From Kalmusia sp. IMI 367209 (taxonomy: Eukaryota > Ascomycota > Dothideomycetes > Pleosporales > Didymosphaeriaceae): 64,000 nt of DNA. Of the stretch, positions 32,438 to 43,481 are shown in pieces. Location: assembly GCA_027946365.1 (NCBI GenBank), contig JAPEUQ010000016.1:496001-560000 (forward strand), given 5' to 3'. The position numbers and the translations under genes are program-made. Position 1 is the first letter of the stretch. Every line of letters begins with the position of its first letter. The notes beneath the pieces were generated by a model. The model ran no database searches and was not told the DNA's origin. It saw only the letters and a program-made list of their open reading frames with translations.

Positions 32438-35074
32438 TGTTTCAATCGATGTTTCTACACCACGCGTTCATCAGGAGCAGCAGAGCACGCGTTCGATGAT
32501 GAAGGGTGCACGCCCGTGTCGGGCGGGCGCTACCATGCGTGTTTATCGTATGCACGTTTGTGCGAAACGCAAAAGTTTTTAAACGAAGCGGGTGCGGGTG
32601 GGGGTGGGCTTTTTTAGAAGGGTTCATGCGTTCATGCCTAGAGAAGGCGGGTGTTTCACAAGTATTGGCTGGCATAGTGTATTTATTTGGCGTGGGCGAG
32701 AGAGAGAAAGCGTAGCAGAGCCGAGGTGTTGGGTCTAACCCGCGCGTGTCTAGGCGAGATGGGATAGGGTTTGTGGAATCTATGCTGGGACGAGAGCGAG
32801 AGAGGAATTCTGCGTGGTGCGGTTCGCACGTGTCAGATGGGTGGGAACGCTGGAATTGACAGGTGCTTGGGGGATCCGGATGGCAGGGGACACGGAAGCG
32901 GATGTTTGAAACGTATGGTTAGTGAGCTGCGAAGGGGACGAGTAGGTGACGTGAAAGGGAAGGGCATTTTGGCTGGCGTGTGTGTTTGTTTCACGGAAAT
33001 GGGTGTGAGGCTGTGAGGAAGAGCGCCTGAAGGGTTGGCAATGGTGCGAGGTGCAAATAGATATATAGCGGGCGTGATAATCGACCGATATTTTTACTCT
33101 TGGTTTGTCCGTAGGGCTTGGGAATTCCTTGGGGCGGACCTTGGGAGCTTAAGACACATGATATTGGATCGTCGAGATTCGGCAGCTAGTGGGTAGGGCT
33201 GTTGTCCGATTGCGAGCGATGGCTGGGATCGCCTGGGCTTGGGGCCTTCAGGCGTGCGGTCGGATTGAGAAACTATTACGATCATGGCACGATGCTCGCT
33301 GCTACGTCCGTCGGTCGAGGCAGAGAGACCTTGTATCGCGAGGTTTCCTTCGGTCAGCTTGCCGCGCGCTCACGCGAACGCTGGGCTTTGCAGCGGCAAG
33401 ACGCGTGCGGTAGCGAGACCAGGGCCCAGCTATGCAGGACGGCAACCAAGCTGTCGGCTGGGTGCTGGGTGCTGGCGGTGAGCACACTCTCGCGGCTCTC
33501 TCAGGCCAGAACCTTCTCCCAATCTTCCGTGGGTTGCGATAAGCGCCTTCTTTTTAAGCTTATTGCGACGGCGTCGCCGCGTGATAGGCGGCAAATTGTT
33601 ACCTCAGCAGCTCAGACCGCACAGTGGAGATTGCAAAGGCAGCGCTGGGGGGCTTGGAGAATCCGTATGGGGCTTGGCGTAAGGTGAGCGTGGGAGCTCA
33701 GGGGCCGGGTTGCAAGATCGGAGCCGGGGATTTGTCTCGCTTCGCACGCTGTTTTCGGAGAACGGTGTGCCGGAGGGCCGGGTGGGAGAGACGTCATTTG
33801 CGAGGGCGTTTCATCTATGGGCGTGTTATCGTGCTCTGGTGGGCAGAGGCGGCTGCGGGCGAGGGTGCTGGTGTAGCGTAGGGATAGCATGTCGTGACCG
33901 GGCGAGCCAGACGCGACTCAGCTGGCCAAAAAGGTCGATCGCCAGCGATTCTCGTTTGTGCGTGGCGAGAGAGAGACAAGCAAGGAACGAGGAGGGGGGG
34001 CCCCCGTCCGGAGTGCGTTGAAACAGCAAAACACGCAGCCAAAGAAACGGCCAGACAGGCATCGGCAGCGCAGGTCAACTGCCACAGCCAGGCCCTGCGC
34101 TACGGCATTGACAGGCGCGGCAGGTGGCTTAGGAGCCGCAGCAGCGGCCATCTCGACTGCGGTTGGCTGGCGCTAGGGATGCCCTCGTTTCAAGCGTTTC
34201 GTGCCATCCGGCCACGCCATCGAGTCATTGGCTGCCGGCCAGCCCGCCGGGCCCAGCTCTTATGCGCCCTCGTCCTCTCCTTCACCTCGACTTCGAGCGC
34301 ACTGCTACACGGAGGATTTTCTTCTTCACTACATTCATTTCTCGGGACCCAACTGTTGTTCACTCGTTTTGACAACGTGCCGTGCTGTTGCCATTTGGAC
34401 CCTCGTTTTTCCTGGCTTTTGCGACTGCAATCATTCCACCTTCGTCCCATCCACGCCCGACTTTCTTCGCCCACACCGTCTCTCTCACACGCATAGAAAA
34501 TCTCGAGCATTTAGACCCGTGGATCGACATTCACTCATAGACAGACCCCGTCGCCCATTCGCATCATCGCCCACACCGAACTGCCAGCCAGCTCGATCCC
34601 ATTCACTACGCAACATCACCCCGCTGTGTGCCGCGCATACACCACCTTCACTTCATTGTGCATACAGACCTTTCACCTCCCCGCAGCTGCCAATCTATTC
34701 AAGGACCCCCGGATCAATCGCTGTTGTGATGCATTCTAGGTGACCACACAATACCTTTGTCTCGCATTGTCAACGACCAACTCACATTCCTCGTTGCCCC
34801 TCGGGATAAAGGATCGCTCACTGGCAAAACTTCCCCTTCGAGAATTTCAGCATTCCAACCGCCACGCTGCACCTGGCTGTGCATCACGAAAACAAACTTC
34901 ACCGCTTCGCGTCAACCAAGAAACAATTTTTTTTTTTTTTGCCAGACCGGAAACTGGTAGACTGCTAGAGAGAGAGAAAAAAAAAGTCGCCTAGACTCGC
35001 GACGTCAACACCACGCGCAACTCCCTTGCGCGACCGTCGATCTTTTTTTGTTTGAAACAATCAGCGATACACAC
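32438..35074. promoter_or_regulatory. Long upstream region of the ferric reductase gene
   Basis: About 2.6 kb without a convincing gene. It starts with the 3' flank of the CPS1-like gene. The last 800 bp are C/T-rich, as is usual before a fungal start codon, with a T-run at about 34927-34940 and an A-run at about 34978-34985. Several short frames exist but none has domain features. Confidence 0.5.
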
Positions 35075-36940
35075 ATGTCCCCACACCTCTACCCCAGGAG
35101 GGTGGAGCTCCCGACACCCGAACATGAACTCACGCGACGCCACTTCCTGGACGGCTGGGACGCATCCGGCTTCGATGCGCTCAAGTACTCGTGGGGCTTG
35201 ACCGGCGTCGACCAGGTCGGTAACTTCATCTGGGTCGACGTTTTCTGCTACATCCTGGTCGTCTGTGCTTTCGCACTGCTAGTGCTGCGATTTACGAACA
35301 TGTTCTACAAGCATGCTCGGCACTTGACCGTCCTGTCAAACCCAGAAAAGCAAGGATATTGGAAATTGAACCGAACGTCGTGGTGGCCATGGCTGAATCG
35401 ACACATCCTCATGGCCCCGCTGCACAAGCAGAAGCACAACGCCACCTTCCAGATCTCCTCGGCCATCGACAACGGCACGCTTCCGGGCCGCTGGCACTTC
35501 ATCATGCTCGTCATCTACGGAGGCCTGAATCTCGCATGGTGTCTCGCTCTGCCGTGGAGTAATCCTGAGAGCAAGTCGGTCGTCGCCGCGCTACGAGGCC
35601 GCTCCGGAACGCTTGCCGCACTCAACCTCATCCCCACTGTCCTCTTCGCCCTCCGCAACAACCCACTCATTGCCATCCTCAAGGTCTCTTACGATGACTT
35701 CAACCTCTTCCACCGCTGGGCAGCCCGCATCACCATCGTTGAAGCCATCGTCCATACCGCGTGCTGGCTGCACAACACCATCCAGGCCCAGGGCTTTGCC
35801 GCCGTTGCCAACGGTCTACGTGACGAGGGATCCTACGGTTGGGGCATGGTAGCAACTGTCGCCTTCACCTTCCTCGGCATTCAAGCCTGGTCGCCCTTCC
35901 GCCACGCCTTCTACGAGACCTTCCTAGGCATCCACCGTTTGATGGTCCTGGTGTCTTTCGTTGGACTCTGGGAACATCTCAAGAGGCATGGTCTTCCCCA
36001 GATCCCCTGGATGTACATCGTCTTCGCCTTCTACATCTTCGAGTGGGTGGCTCGCTTCACGTGGGCCATCTACTACAACTTCGGACAGAAGGGCTGCCAG
36101 GTGCACGTCGAGGCCATGCCTGGCGAGGCCTGCCGCGTCACCATCAAGCTCGCCCGCGAGTGGACACCCAAGCCCGGCTGCAACGTCCACCTCTACATCC
36201 CCCGACACATGGGGATCCATTCGCATCCCTTTTCCGTTGCCTGGGCCTACCCGCCTGCGGCCACCTCCAAGGAACACAAGGAGCGCTCCCTGTCGCAGCT
36301 CGAAGGCGGCATCCACCCGACCTCTCCCCACGCGCCTCAACGCACCAACCAGATCAGCCTCATCTGCCGCGCCCGCACCGGCTTCACCCGCACCATCTAC
36401 GAGAAGGCCTGCGAGCAGCCCAACAAGAGCTTCGACGCCTGGGGCTTCATCGAGGGTCCCTACGGCGGGCACCACAGCCTCGACTCGTACGGCACCTGCC
36501 TCCTGATTGCCGGCGGCGTCGGCATCACGCACCAAGTCATGTACATCAAGCACCTCCTCGCCGGGGCGCACGCTGGCACCACGGCCACGCGCCGCATCCT
36601 GCTCGTCTGGTCGCTCCCGGACTCGGAGTCCCTCGAGTGGATCCGCCCGTGGATGGACGAGATCCTGCGCATGCCCGGCCGCAAGAAGCACCTGCGCATC
36701 AAGCTCTTCATCACCAAGCCCAAGGGCCGCATCGAGCAGGGCAGCTCCGAAAGCGTCAAGCTCTTCGCCGGCCGCCCCAACTGGAAGACGCTCGTCCAGG
36801 AGGAGATGAACCACCGCGTGGGCGCCATGGCCGTCACCGTCTGCGGCAGCGGCGGCCTGTCCGATGCCTGCCGCGCTGCCGTGCGCCCGCACGTCACCGA
36901 GGGCTGCGTCGATTTCATCGAGGAAGCCTTTTCGTACTAA
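35075..36940 (+). CDS. Ferric reductase-like transmembrane oxidoreductase (FRE family)
   Basis: A plasma-membrane metalloreductase that moves electrons from cytosolic NADPH through FAD and two hemes to extracellular metal, usually ferric or cupric ions. A single exon of 621 residues from the ATG at 35075. After an N-terminal membrane segment comes the ferric reductase core. It has two perfect H-x13-H heme pairs, H213/H227 in FHRWAARITIVEAIVH and H287/H301 in the segment starting IHRLMVL. The FAD-binding domain shows the HSHPFSV motif. The NADPH-binding domain shows CLLIAGGVGITHQVMY and, near the end, VCGSGGLSDACR. Length and order fit the FRE family; no N-terminal signal peptide is obvious. 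The coding region is strongly GC-biased at third positions, producing long false frames on both strands. Confidence 0.93.
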   Translation: MSPHLYPRRVELPTPEHELTRRHFLDGWDASGFDALKYSWGLTGVDQVGNFIWVDVFCYILVVCAFALLVLRFTNMFYKHARHLTVLSNPEKQGYWKLNRTSWWPWLNRHILMAPLHKQKHNATFQISSAIDNGTLPGRWHFIMLVIYGGLNLAWCLALPWSNPESKSVVAALRGRSGTLAALNLIPTVLFALRNNPLIAILKVSYDDFNLFHRWAARITIVEAIVHTACWLHNTIQAQGFAAVANGLRDEGSYGWGMVATVAFTFLGIQAWSPFRHAFYETFLGIHRLMVLVSFVGLWEHLKRHGLPQIPWMYIVFAFYIFEWVARFTWAIYYNFGQKGCQVHVEAMPGEACRVTIKLAREWTPKPGCNVHLYIPRHMGIHSHPFSVAWAYPPAATSKEHKERSLSQLEGGIHPTSPHAPQRTNQISLICRARTGFTRTIYEKACEQPNKSFDAWGFIEGPYGGHHSLDSYGTCLLIAGGVGITHQVMYIKHLLAGAHAGTTATRRILLVWSLPDSESLEWIRPWMDEILRMPGRKKHLRIKLFITKPKGRIEQGSSESVKLFAGRPNWKTLVQEEMNHRVGAMAVTVCGSGGLSDACRAAVRPHVTEGCVDFIEEAFSY

Positions 36941-38764
36941 TGCCTGCATGCCTATGCTCTTCTCATCTCACATGAAGCGTCGAAGCGTATGTTTTCATTT
37001 CCCTGTTCGTCTGTCTCCCTGTCTTTGTCGCACTTCTAGCCTAGCATCTGCATTTGCATGCGCGTTCTGCCCCCCTCCGCTCCTCGCGGGGGTGGGGAAC
37101 GTCGCCGTCAGCATTAGTAACTCCTGTCCGTCTGTCGTGTCGTGTCGTGTCGGTGTTGTTTTTCCTTTTCGTCCTTGTGCTGCTCGTTTTTGGTCTGTTT
37201 GTTCAAGAGATACCTTCGATTCTTGTATCATATTTTTTCGTTGCTACCATGGTTTAGTGAATGAGCATGAGGTGCGTGGCGTTGGTAGCAAGAGTAGTTT
37301 AGCTAGTGTATATACGTTCCCTATCTTGATGTTTTCATCGTTGAGTCTTGGTCTTGGCTGAGTGAGGCTGTGTGTGTGCTGTGTGTGCTGTGTAGTCATG
37401 TGCTGTATACTCACGATTCAATCCTTCAAGCTGGAAGTATTTGGGACCCGCTATAAAACGAACTTGGTCTTCGCGAATTTTACCCTCGTTGCCTGTGTTT
37501 TTAGAATGGACAGGGTCATGCTATACAAACTCGAGGCAATCCTACGATATAAAGTACCCTAGAGTAAATCGATTCATAAGATATTGTATGCCTCTTGTTC
37601 TAGCATTCGCAAGAGATTAATCCCACAGCAAAATGAGACCGTGCTTACCCCCTGTTACCCGCTTTATTGAGTCACAAAACAAGAGACAAACAGCTGCCAT
37701 TCTATCATTTACTATTTTTCCCAACTACCTACACTATCCACTACAAATCCAGTACAACGATGAGATATGCTAGACATTCTCGGTCCGTACCCGTCCCAGC
37801 AGGGCTCTGCGACGCAAAGCGGTATTCCAGCATACATGAGCAAAAGAACGTGTCTATATGTATACGTCTGCATACCTACTCCATTGAGCTTTTCCAATCG
37901 TTTCTGACCTCGAGAGTAGATCGTAGTTCGAAGAATGCGAGAGGCGAAAGCGAGACTGTCTCTTGGCTGTAGCGTGGTACCTAAGCATCTTTGCATCTTA
38001 TCGCCGATTTCGAACACCCCTGGGGTGCTCGCATGTGCTTACGTATAGTCTGTTCGAGGGACTGAGACCAATTAGAGTAGAGATCAGCATTAGGGCACAG
38101 CAGCTCCGTAGTGATGAAGTTGACCTCCGCGAAATACGAAATATCTCAAAGTTTTCTAAGTCAGTGGAAGCGCTGCTGTAGACTGTACACTAGTATCAAT
38201 TGAATAGCTGGGCCACTTCCAATTCGACGCTTGGATGCAAAGGAACGAGATCTTGAGACTGCAAGCGGCGGGTGCACCGGGACTTCTGGTGCGAGGCTGT
38301 AGAGCGTCACTGTTAGATGTAGTATGCAAGATCTCGTATTTGTTAAGAGGTGTCGTCGGTTTTTTATGGTGCCGTGCTTGTGAGGCTGCGGTCGTTGCAT
38401 TCTAGTCTGTATACGACTATTCGTGTGAATGCAGGACTATGGTACTATTCAAGCCGTGATGTGTATTGAGGATTGTAATTCTATTACAATGCTTGACCTC
38501 TTTCGTAGGCTTCTGAGCCTTGCAGAGAGGCCTTGGATCGCTCTTCATACTCAGAACAGAATATGAAAATTCGGGGCGATAGGAGTATCTGGGGCATGCA
38601 AGAACGCTGTTCAAAGTTGGCGGTGGCTGAGTTGCCTGATGCGAGCTCTTCGTTCAGAAGCTTAGAACATTATTATCTAGGTCTTGCCGATGAGCGCTCA
38701 CTTTATAGTGGTGCGTAAGTAGCTCTTTAAATTTCCTGTATCACATTTGATATAGTTTTTCTAT
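36941..38764. other. Intergenic region, no gene recognised
   Basis: About 1.8 kb. The first 600 bp are T-rich 3' flank of the ferric reductase gene with small direct repeats (TGTCG at about 37138-37152, TGTGTGTGC near 37371-37390). No coding feature was recognised further on. Confidence 0.45.
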
Positions 38765-39480
38765 TGTACCGATATAGTCCCCTTGGATATGGCGACTCCA
38801 TCTGGGTCCGATTTTATATCCTAGCTCGAACACATCTCATCCAATTAGATGCACAATACAGCCAGCATGGTTATCTAGCCGATCGTTAAAGTATAAAGCA
38901 CTATTCTATACATGTGGCAAACAAACTGACATGAAAGCTAAATACTTACGCAATAGTTCTGAGGATAACGCACAATATCGCAAAGGACACTTTTACGGCG
39001 GGAGAGAATTTTGTATCACGCAGAACTCCCTCAGCGCTCTCCAACATCTACGCAAAGATGACTGTGACGGGTTTCCCTAGATTGATGAAATTTGCATCAA
39101 CCAGAATGATCTCGAAGGAAGAGCACGGCAGGTCCGCATCATACGTCGGATCTATCACAGTGCATTCGACGTTGTGGCATGCCTCGGCGAAGAGACTGCA
39201 GACAGCCGAATACTGTTTGAAGAACTAGCAGAGACAGACAAATCATCATCCTCATCTATTTTTTGTTCGAAGTTAACCCACAAGAGGCTGCTATGACAAG
39301 AAGGTACTGCCACTCAAAGTCCGACATATGAATCAACTCAGGAAGTATGTTCATCGTTCTATCATATAGCAGTGGCCCCAATCGTTCGCGGCCTGCTTCG
39401 GAAGAGAAATGTCATCCAAGAGCTATGGTCACCATGAGGGTTGCAATTGTTGGATCATCAGAACCCAGTGCATGTACCGC
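38765..39480 (+). pseudogene. HET-domain (heterokaryon incompatibility) pseudogene
   Basis: The plus strand holds a decayed HET domain, the module of fungal non-self recognition proteins that trigger cell death on heterokaryon formation. In order: YSPLGYGDSIWVRFYIL (N-terminal edge), then in another frame KALFYTCGKQTDMKAKYLRN, which corresponds to the ALSYTWG motif with Ser and Trp replaced. ITQNSLSALQHLR and DGFP-stop-IDEICINQND follow. The last of these is the core LWIDAICINQ motif with TGG changed to TAG at about 39079. Next come ARQVRIIRRIYHSAFDVVAC and LGEETADSRILF, and finally an NVIQELW piece. Stops and frame changes rule out a functional product. The C-terminal effector half is not recognisable. 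Confidence 0.85.
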
Positions 39481-39997
39481 TCAAAAAGTGTAACGCCATG
39501 AATAAGCAGATGGAATTAGTGCTTACCACGTGCTCTCATAGTCGAAGAACCTGTAGGTCCCTTGTTCATAGTCTTCGGTTATGGTTCTAGGTTCACGTGT
39601 TTGCAATATATTAGATTGCGACGTATGGGAGGGCGAGGTGCACGCTGACTGTGGAGTTTGAAGGGAGGGCTGAAGGTGGGAAAATGCCAAAACAGTAGTG
39701 GAAAGGAAAGTAGCCGTGCGTAATCCCCTTTTCGCGTTAGGCTGACGGGGCGATATAGAGCTATGACCAACGTAGTATTACCTTTAAATTCTCCTCTTCT
39801 CAACGCAGTTAGGCGAAATTGAGGTAACTCTTCTGGTCAATATGAGATATAGGCTGTGTTGTACGTTCGTTGGGGAATTTCATAGAATTTGACAGCACAT
39901 ATGTAAAAAAGACTTGGAAGAGATTTGGCAACTCTGTGCAGCTCCGAGTTTGGCTGCTTGCTGACTGCTTTCGTCAATGCAGCGTCATTTGCCGTCC

Positions 39998-40000
<3 letters not shown>

Positions 40001-40053
<53 letters not shown>
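40001..40053. repeat. (TG)n microsatellite
   Basis: An uninterrupted run of about 26 TG units, followed by imperfect TATG units. Seen directly; likely length-variable between strains. Confidence 0.97.
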
Positions 40054-40063
<10 letters not shown>

Positions 40064-42344
40064 AGGTAAACTGCATTCGGTTGATTTTCGGGCACGTAAC
40101 ACACCGCCGTGAGACAAAGTCGCTGTGTGGGGACCTGCATGGCATGTAGCCATACCTTAGGCTAGCTGACACGTAGCCATAGCGAGAGGTCAATGATCCC
40201 ATCCACCTTAGAATGAATCGCGGTTCAAGGTGCGGGTTTGCTCAATTCCTTAGCAGACCGGTGAGCTGCTTGGGAAGTAGCGCGCCGGGTCAGTGCCCTA
40301 CCAATCGTGAGATGAACTGCCGGTCATGCTCAAACCTTGCTCAGCACCTTGCCCACTCGACGGACGAGGCTGGCCGGCACGCAGCAATACCACGCAAGGC
40401 CAGCGACCTGCGCTGCCCACATGCATTGATTCGCCGCCCAGGGGGTGGGGCTTGTCTGAGATTTGACAGGCGGCGTTATGGCGATCCGGAGAAAGCCAGC
40501 AGATATACAATTGCAGGCGTGGGCCGACAAGCAAGACTACTGACCCAGCGACGTTGAGTTTGGCGTTGGCACTTGTGCTTGCGCAGCCTGAAATCCAGCC
40601 CCCCCCAAAAACCATCACAGAGACGTTTGATAGGAGTAGATTTAGCGTATCGCCTATTTCTTTCAGTGCGAGGGCTCGGTCTCTGCTCTACACAAGTTCA
40701 CGGTGCCCGCGTGTTGTGTGGTAAGATGGGTCTGGTGATATGGGCTCTGTTTCCTGAAAACACTCACGCACAGTACATACATGGCTCTACTACAGCGTCT
40801 GGGATACTTGGACCTGCCCATGCCCGCCGTCAAATCTGGACGCTAATCTAGCATGCTGCCAGTGTCGATCAGGCATGCTCCCTGCGCCGTCCCCACAAAC
40901 ATCCGGCGAAAGTAGTGTAGTTGGGGACCGTGGCGTTGGTTCCGGCCGCACTGCCAAGAGTATTAAAGGGAGCATAACAGCCAACGAAAACTGCTTATGT
41001 ATGAAATCAGTCCAACAACACACCCTTGCTTCAGCACAGGTACATGGCCGTGCAACTGTCTTCGCCGACACTGCTTTGGCCGGATACCATAGTAAGGAAC
41101 AGCGGACACGACACCAAGTTCGTGAGGAATAGAAAAAACTTGCGAATGTATCCAGGAATTCTCATTTCTGTCCGTACTAAACGGCCCTTGTACAGTATTC
41201 TCAAGGTGCTGTTCATCCTGCCTCCTCTTCCAAGATGCTGGAAAGCGTGGAGTCGACGGGTCTCCAGCCAAAACTGCGGTCAGTGTGCATCTCGCCAGGG
41301 AAGATTGCAATGGGCAGGGCCGCCGTGGCGACCGCCGTCATGCCCGCCGTCCAACGTTTTGTTCGGTTTCGTGACCACGGCTCTAACACAATCCCTTGTC
41401 GCCAATCAGACGAAGGATTGACTATTACTAAAACATCCGTCCGCTCTTGTTTGCATTAGTGCAACCTCGCGGCAGCTAGATGGCTCTCAAGTCTAGCCCG
41501 GCCAAACGTCCCCCAACGTGTATAGAGAGTGTGCATGCGGCCGCCGGGTCGGCTTACGCTGCTGTTCCGAAGATCAGGGCGTCGATTTGTCGGGAGACAG
41601 AGGTTGACTGGTGTTTCAAGTGGTTTATCAAGTGATTTGTCCCGCTGTTTCCCAAGACTTGTGCCGAGTGTCCTCGTTCTGAACGTCAGCACTGCCGAAA
41701 CATGGCATTGGAGAGATATTGCGCTGGCACACTTCCTCACTGCACAGCCTAGCCGCCGCCGTCAGCCTTCTCACTCCGTGGCTGGCATTATAACGGCCCT
41801 ATAGTAGCCATAATGTTGAGCTTCGAAAGCCTTGATCAATGCAAAAAAAATGACGGTGAATACAGCTCAGTACACGAAAGAAATCGAGGGCGGGCTTACC
41901 GCCGACGACCAAGCGCCCTCGACATGACGCCTGGCGTAGATTGCGAAGGAGTTCAGTCTGTCTAGACTCCTGGACAAGTTGGCGCAGCTGGACGTAGTGT
42001 GATCTCCGGCGTAAGTAGTGTGGGTGGAGACTGGGGCTGCCCCTTAAAACACGGACCGCAGAAGCAAACAGCAAGCGAGAGCCAATCAAGTTTGCTAAGG
42101 AACTTCAAGCAGCGAGTAAACATCTTTACTTCAGCTCAGGCAATCGCTCGGACCAGTTCATTCTATACTACTTTGGCCGGATAACACAGTAGTGTGTCAC
42201 TCGGCAGCATCGACACTCTAGGGTAAGCTACGTGGCCCAGTCTGCCGGTACAGGGTAGTCGAAGTAGATGAACCGGAGGCTTAGTGCACCCTTGCTTGCA
42301 TTCAAAATGACCGTCGCTGCTGTCTTATTTAATACCGTGCCACC

Positions 42345-42372
42345 CTCTCTCTCTCTCTCTCTTTCTCTCTCC
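42345..42372. repeat. (CT)n microsatellite
   Basis: A CT run of about 28 bp with one interruption, about 150 bp before the start codon at 42520. It may be part of the pyrimidine-rich core promoter of that gene. Confidence 0.9.
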
Positions 42373-42519
42373 TCCAGTACTTGACCATACCTGACTCTTA
42401 TCATATTTCTCGCTAGTAACACGTCAAAAGCTGTCACTCAGTGCACTTGCTCGCTTCGTTACACCCAACTGATCATTGCACCTTGCCCCGCCTGCCACCG
42501 TTCTCATCGTCCAGCTCTA

Positions 42520-43481
42520 ATGTCCACCCCTGTGCCGTCGATCGAGGGCTATTCCATGCCTTATCCTAGCATTAGGAAACAGCCACAGCTCCAACAACAC
42601 CAAGTGACGGCCATCAACATGTTCGTTGAGAACAACGTTGACCCAGAGACTATCGTCAGAGCCACTCAACGCCTAGACGATGGCGTTCAAGGTCTTCTTG
42701 TGGAAGCAGGACGCATGGTCGTAGTCGCCGACGCGTACCAAGAATTCTTTGGCATTGACATCAAGGCACTCATCCTGCTGTACAGAAAGTATGGTCGAGG
42801 GGTCTTGGAAGTGAACCTGAACGAACTCGTGAAGATATCGCAACAAGGCTTGCTTCCACACAAGCAAGATGGCGGTGCGTCAGTGAAGTTTGTTTACTGT
42901 CAAACTCGACTCATACGATTACAGGGAACGAAGCGACGCCAGCCGAATTAACCACAGAAGAGGATCACGTCGTCATCACCTGTGTCGAGAAGAAGCCAAA
43001 GTACTCGGCCAAGACCGCGGGCAAAAGACTGAAGTCGACTCCCATCACAGCTAAGAAGACCGTGCCCTTCCCCAGACCAACAGCCACGACGCAAGGTCGT
43101 GCTTCAACGGTGGGGAAGCAGCCTCCAACTTCGATCATCGCAGCCAAGAAATCTATGCCACTGGTCAGCGCCACGGGGCAGAGACGGGTCATCGCGCATA
43201 TTTGCTCATCGCGCTGTACCAATTACATGAGGAAGCAAGCTTTCATCAACCACGCTGCGCTCAACCACAAAGACAAGATTCCTAGCGAAGTGCACGAGGT
43301 CAAATGCTGCAACGAGTTCTATACAAAGGAGGTGGCCTATCTCGACCACCAGTGGGAGCAGCATTCCGAGATCTTGCCTGCAGAGGATAACAGTGGTGGA
43401 ACGGCGCCTCACGAGGACCTGGCTACACCATATTCGCCATCCTCAACCCCTACTAGCGAATCCGACGCTGGGGACTACTAA
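42520..43481 (+). CDS. Hypothetical protein with C2H2-like cysteine/histidine motifs
   Basis: Two exons, 42520-42874 and 42925-43481, give 303 residues. The N-terminal third is helical (INMFVENNVDPETIVRATQR, then FFGIDIKALILLYRKYGRG). The middle is a basic, Thr/Pro-rich, disordered stretch. The region at about 210-265 has CSSRCTNYMRKQAFINHAAL followed by His, and then a second C...H set in VKCCNEFYTKEVAYLDHQW, which resemble paired degenerate C2H2 zinc fingers. The C-terminal tail is acidic and Ser/Thr/Pro-rich. A nucleic-acid-binding role is possible but inferred. The join is GTGCGT...TTACAG and keeps the frame. Confidence 0.72.

Larger units (their letters stand above)
39481..42519. other. 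Gene-poor intergenic region
   Basis: About 3 kb without a convincing gene. It contains the GT microsatellite at 40001-40053 and the CT microsatellite at 42345-42372. The latter lies about 150 bp before the start codon of the next gene. Confidence 0.45.

Noticed and set aside
35839..36975. Long open frames on both strands inside the ferric reductase gene (for example 35839-36975 plus, 35924-36949 minus)
   Set aside because: They are by-products of strong third-position GC bias. Translations are dominated by Ala, Arg, Pro, His and Gly, with no domain features, while the ferric reductase frame has every expected motif.
41788..41925. Possible two-exon microprotein of 22 residues on the minus strand (41900-41925 joined to 41788-41830)
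   Set aside because: Splice signals fit and the frame closes, but a 22-residue product without known homologue can arise by chance; no promoter or conservation evidence.
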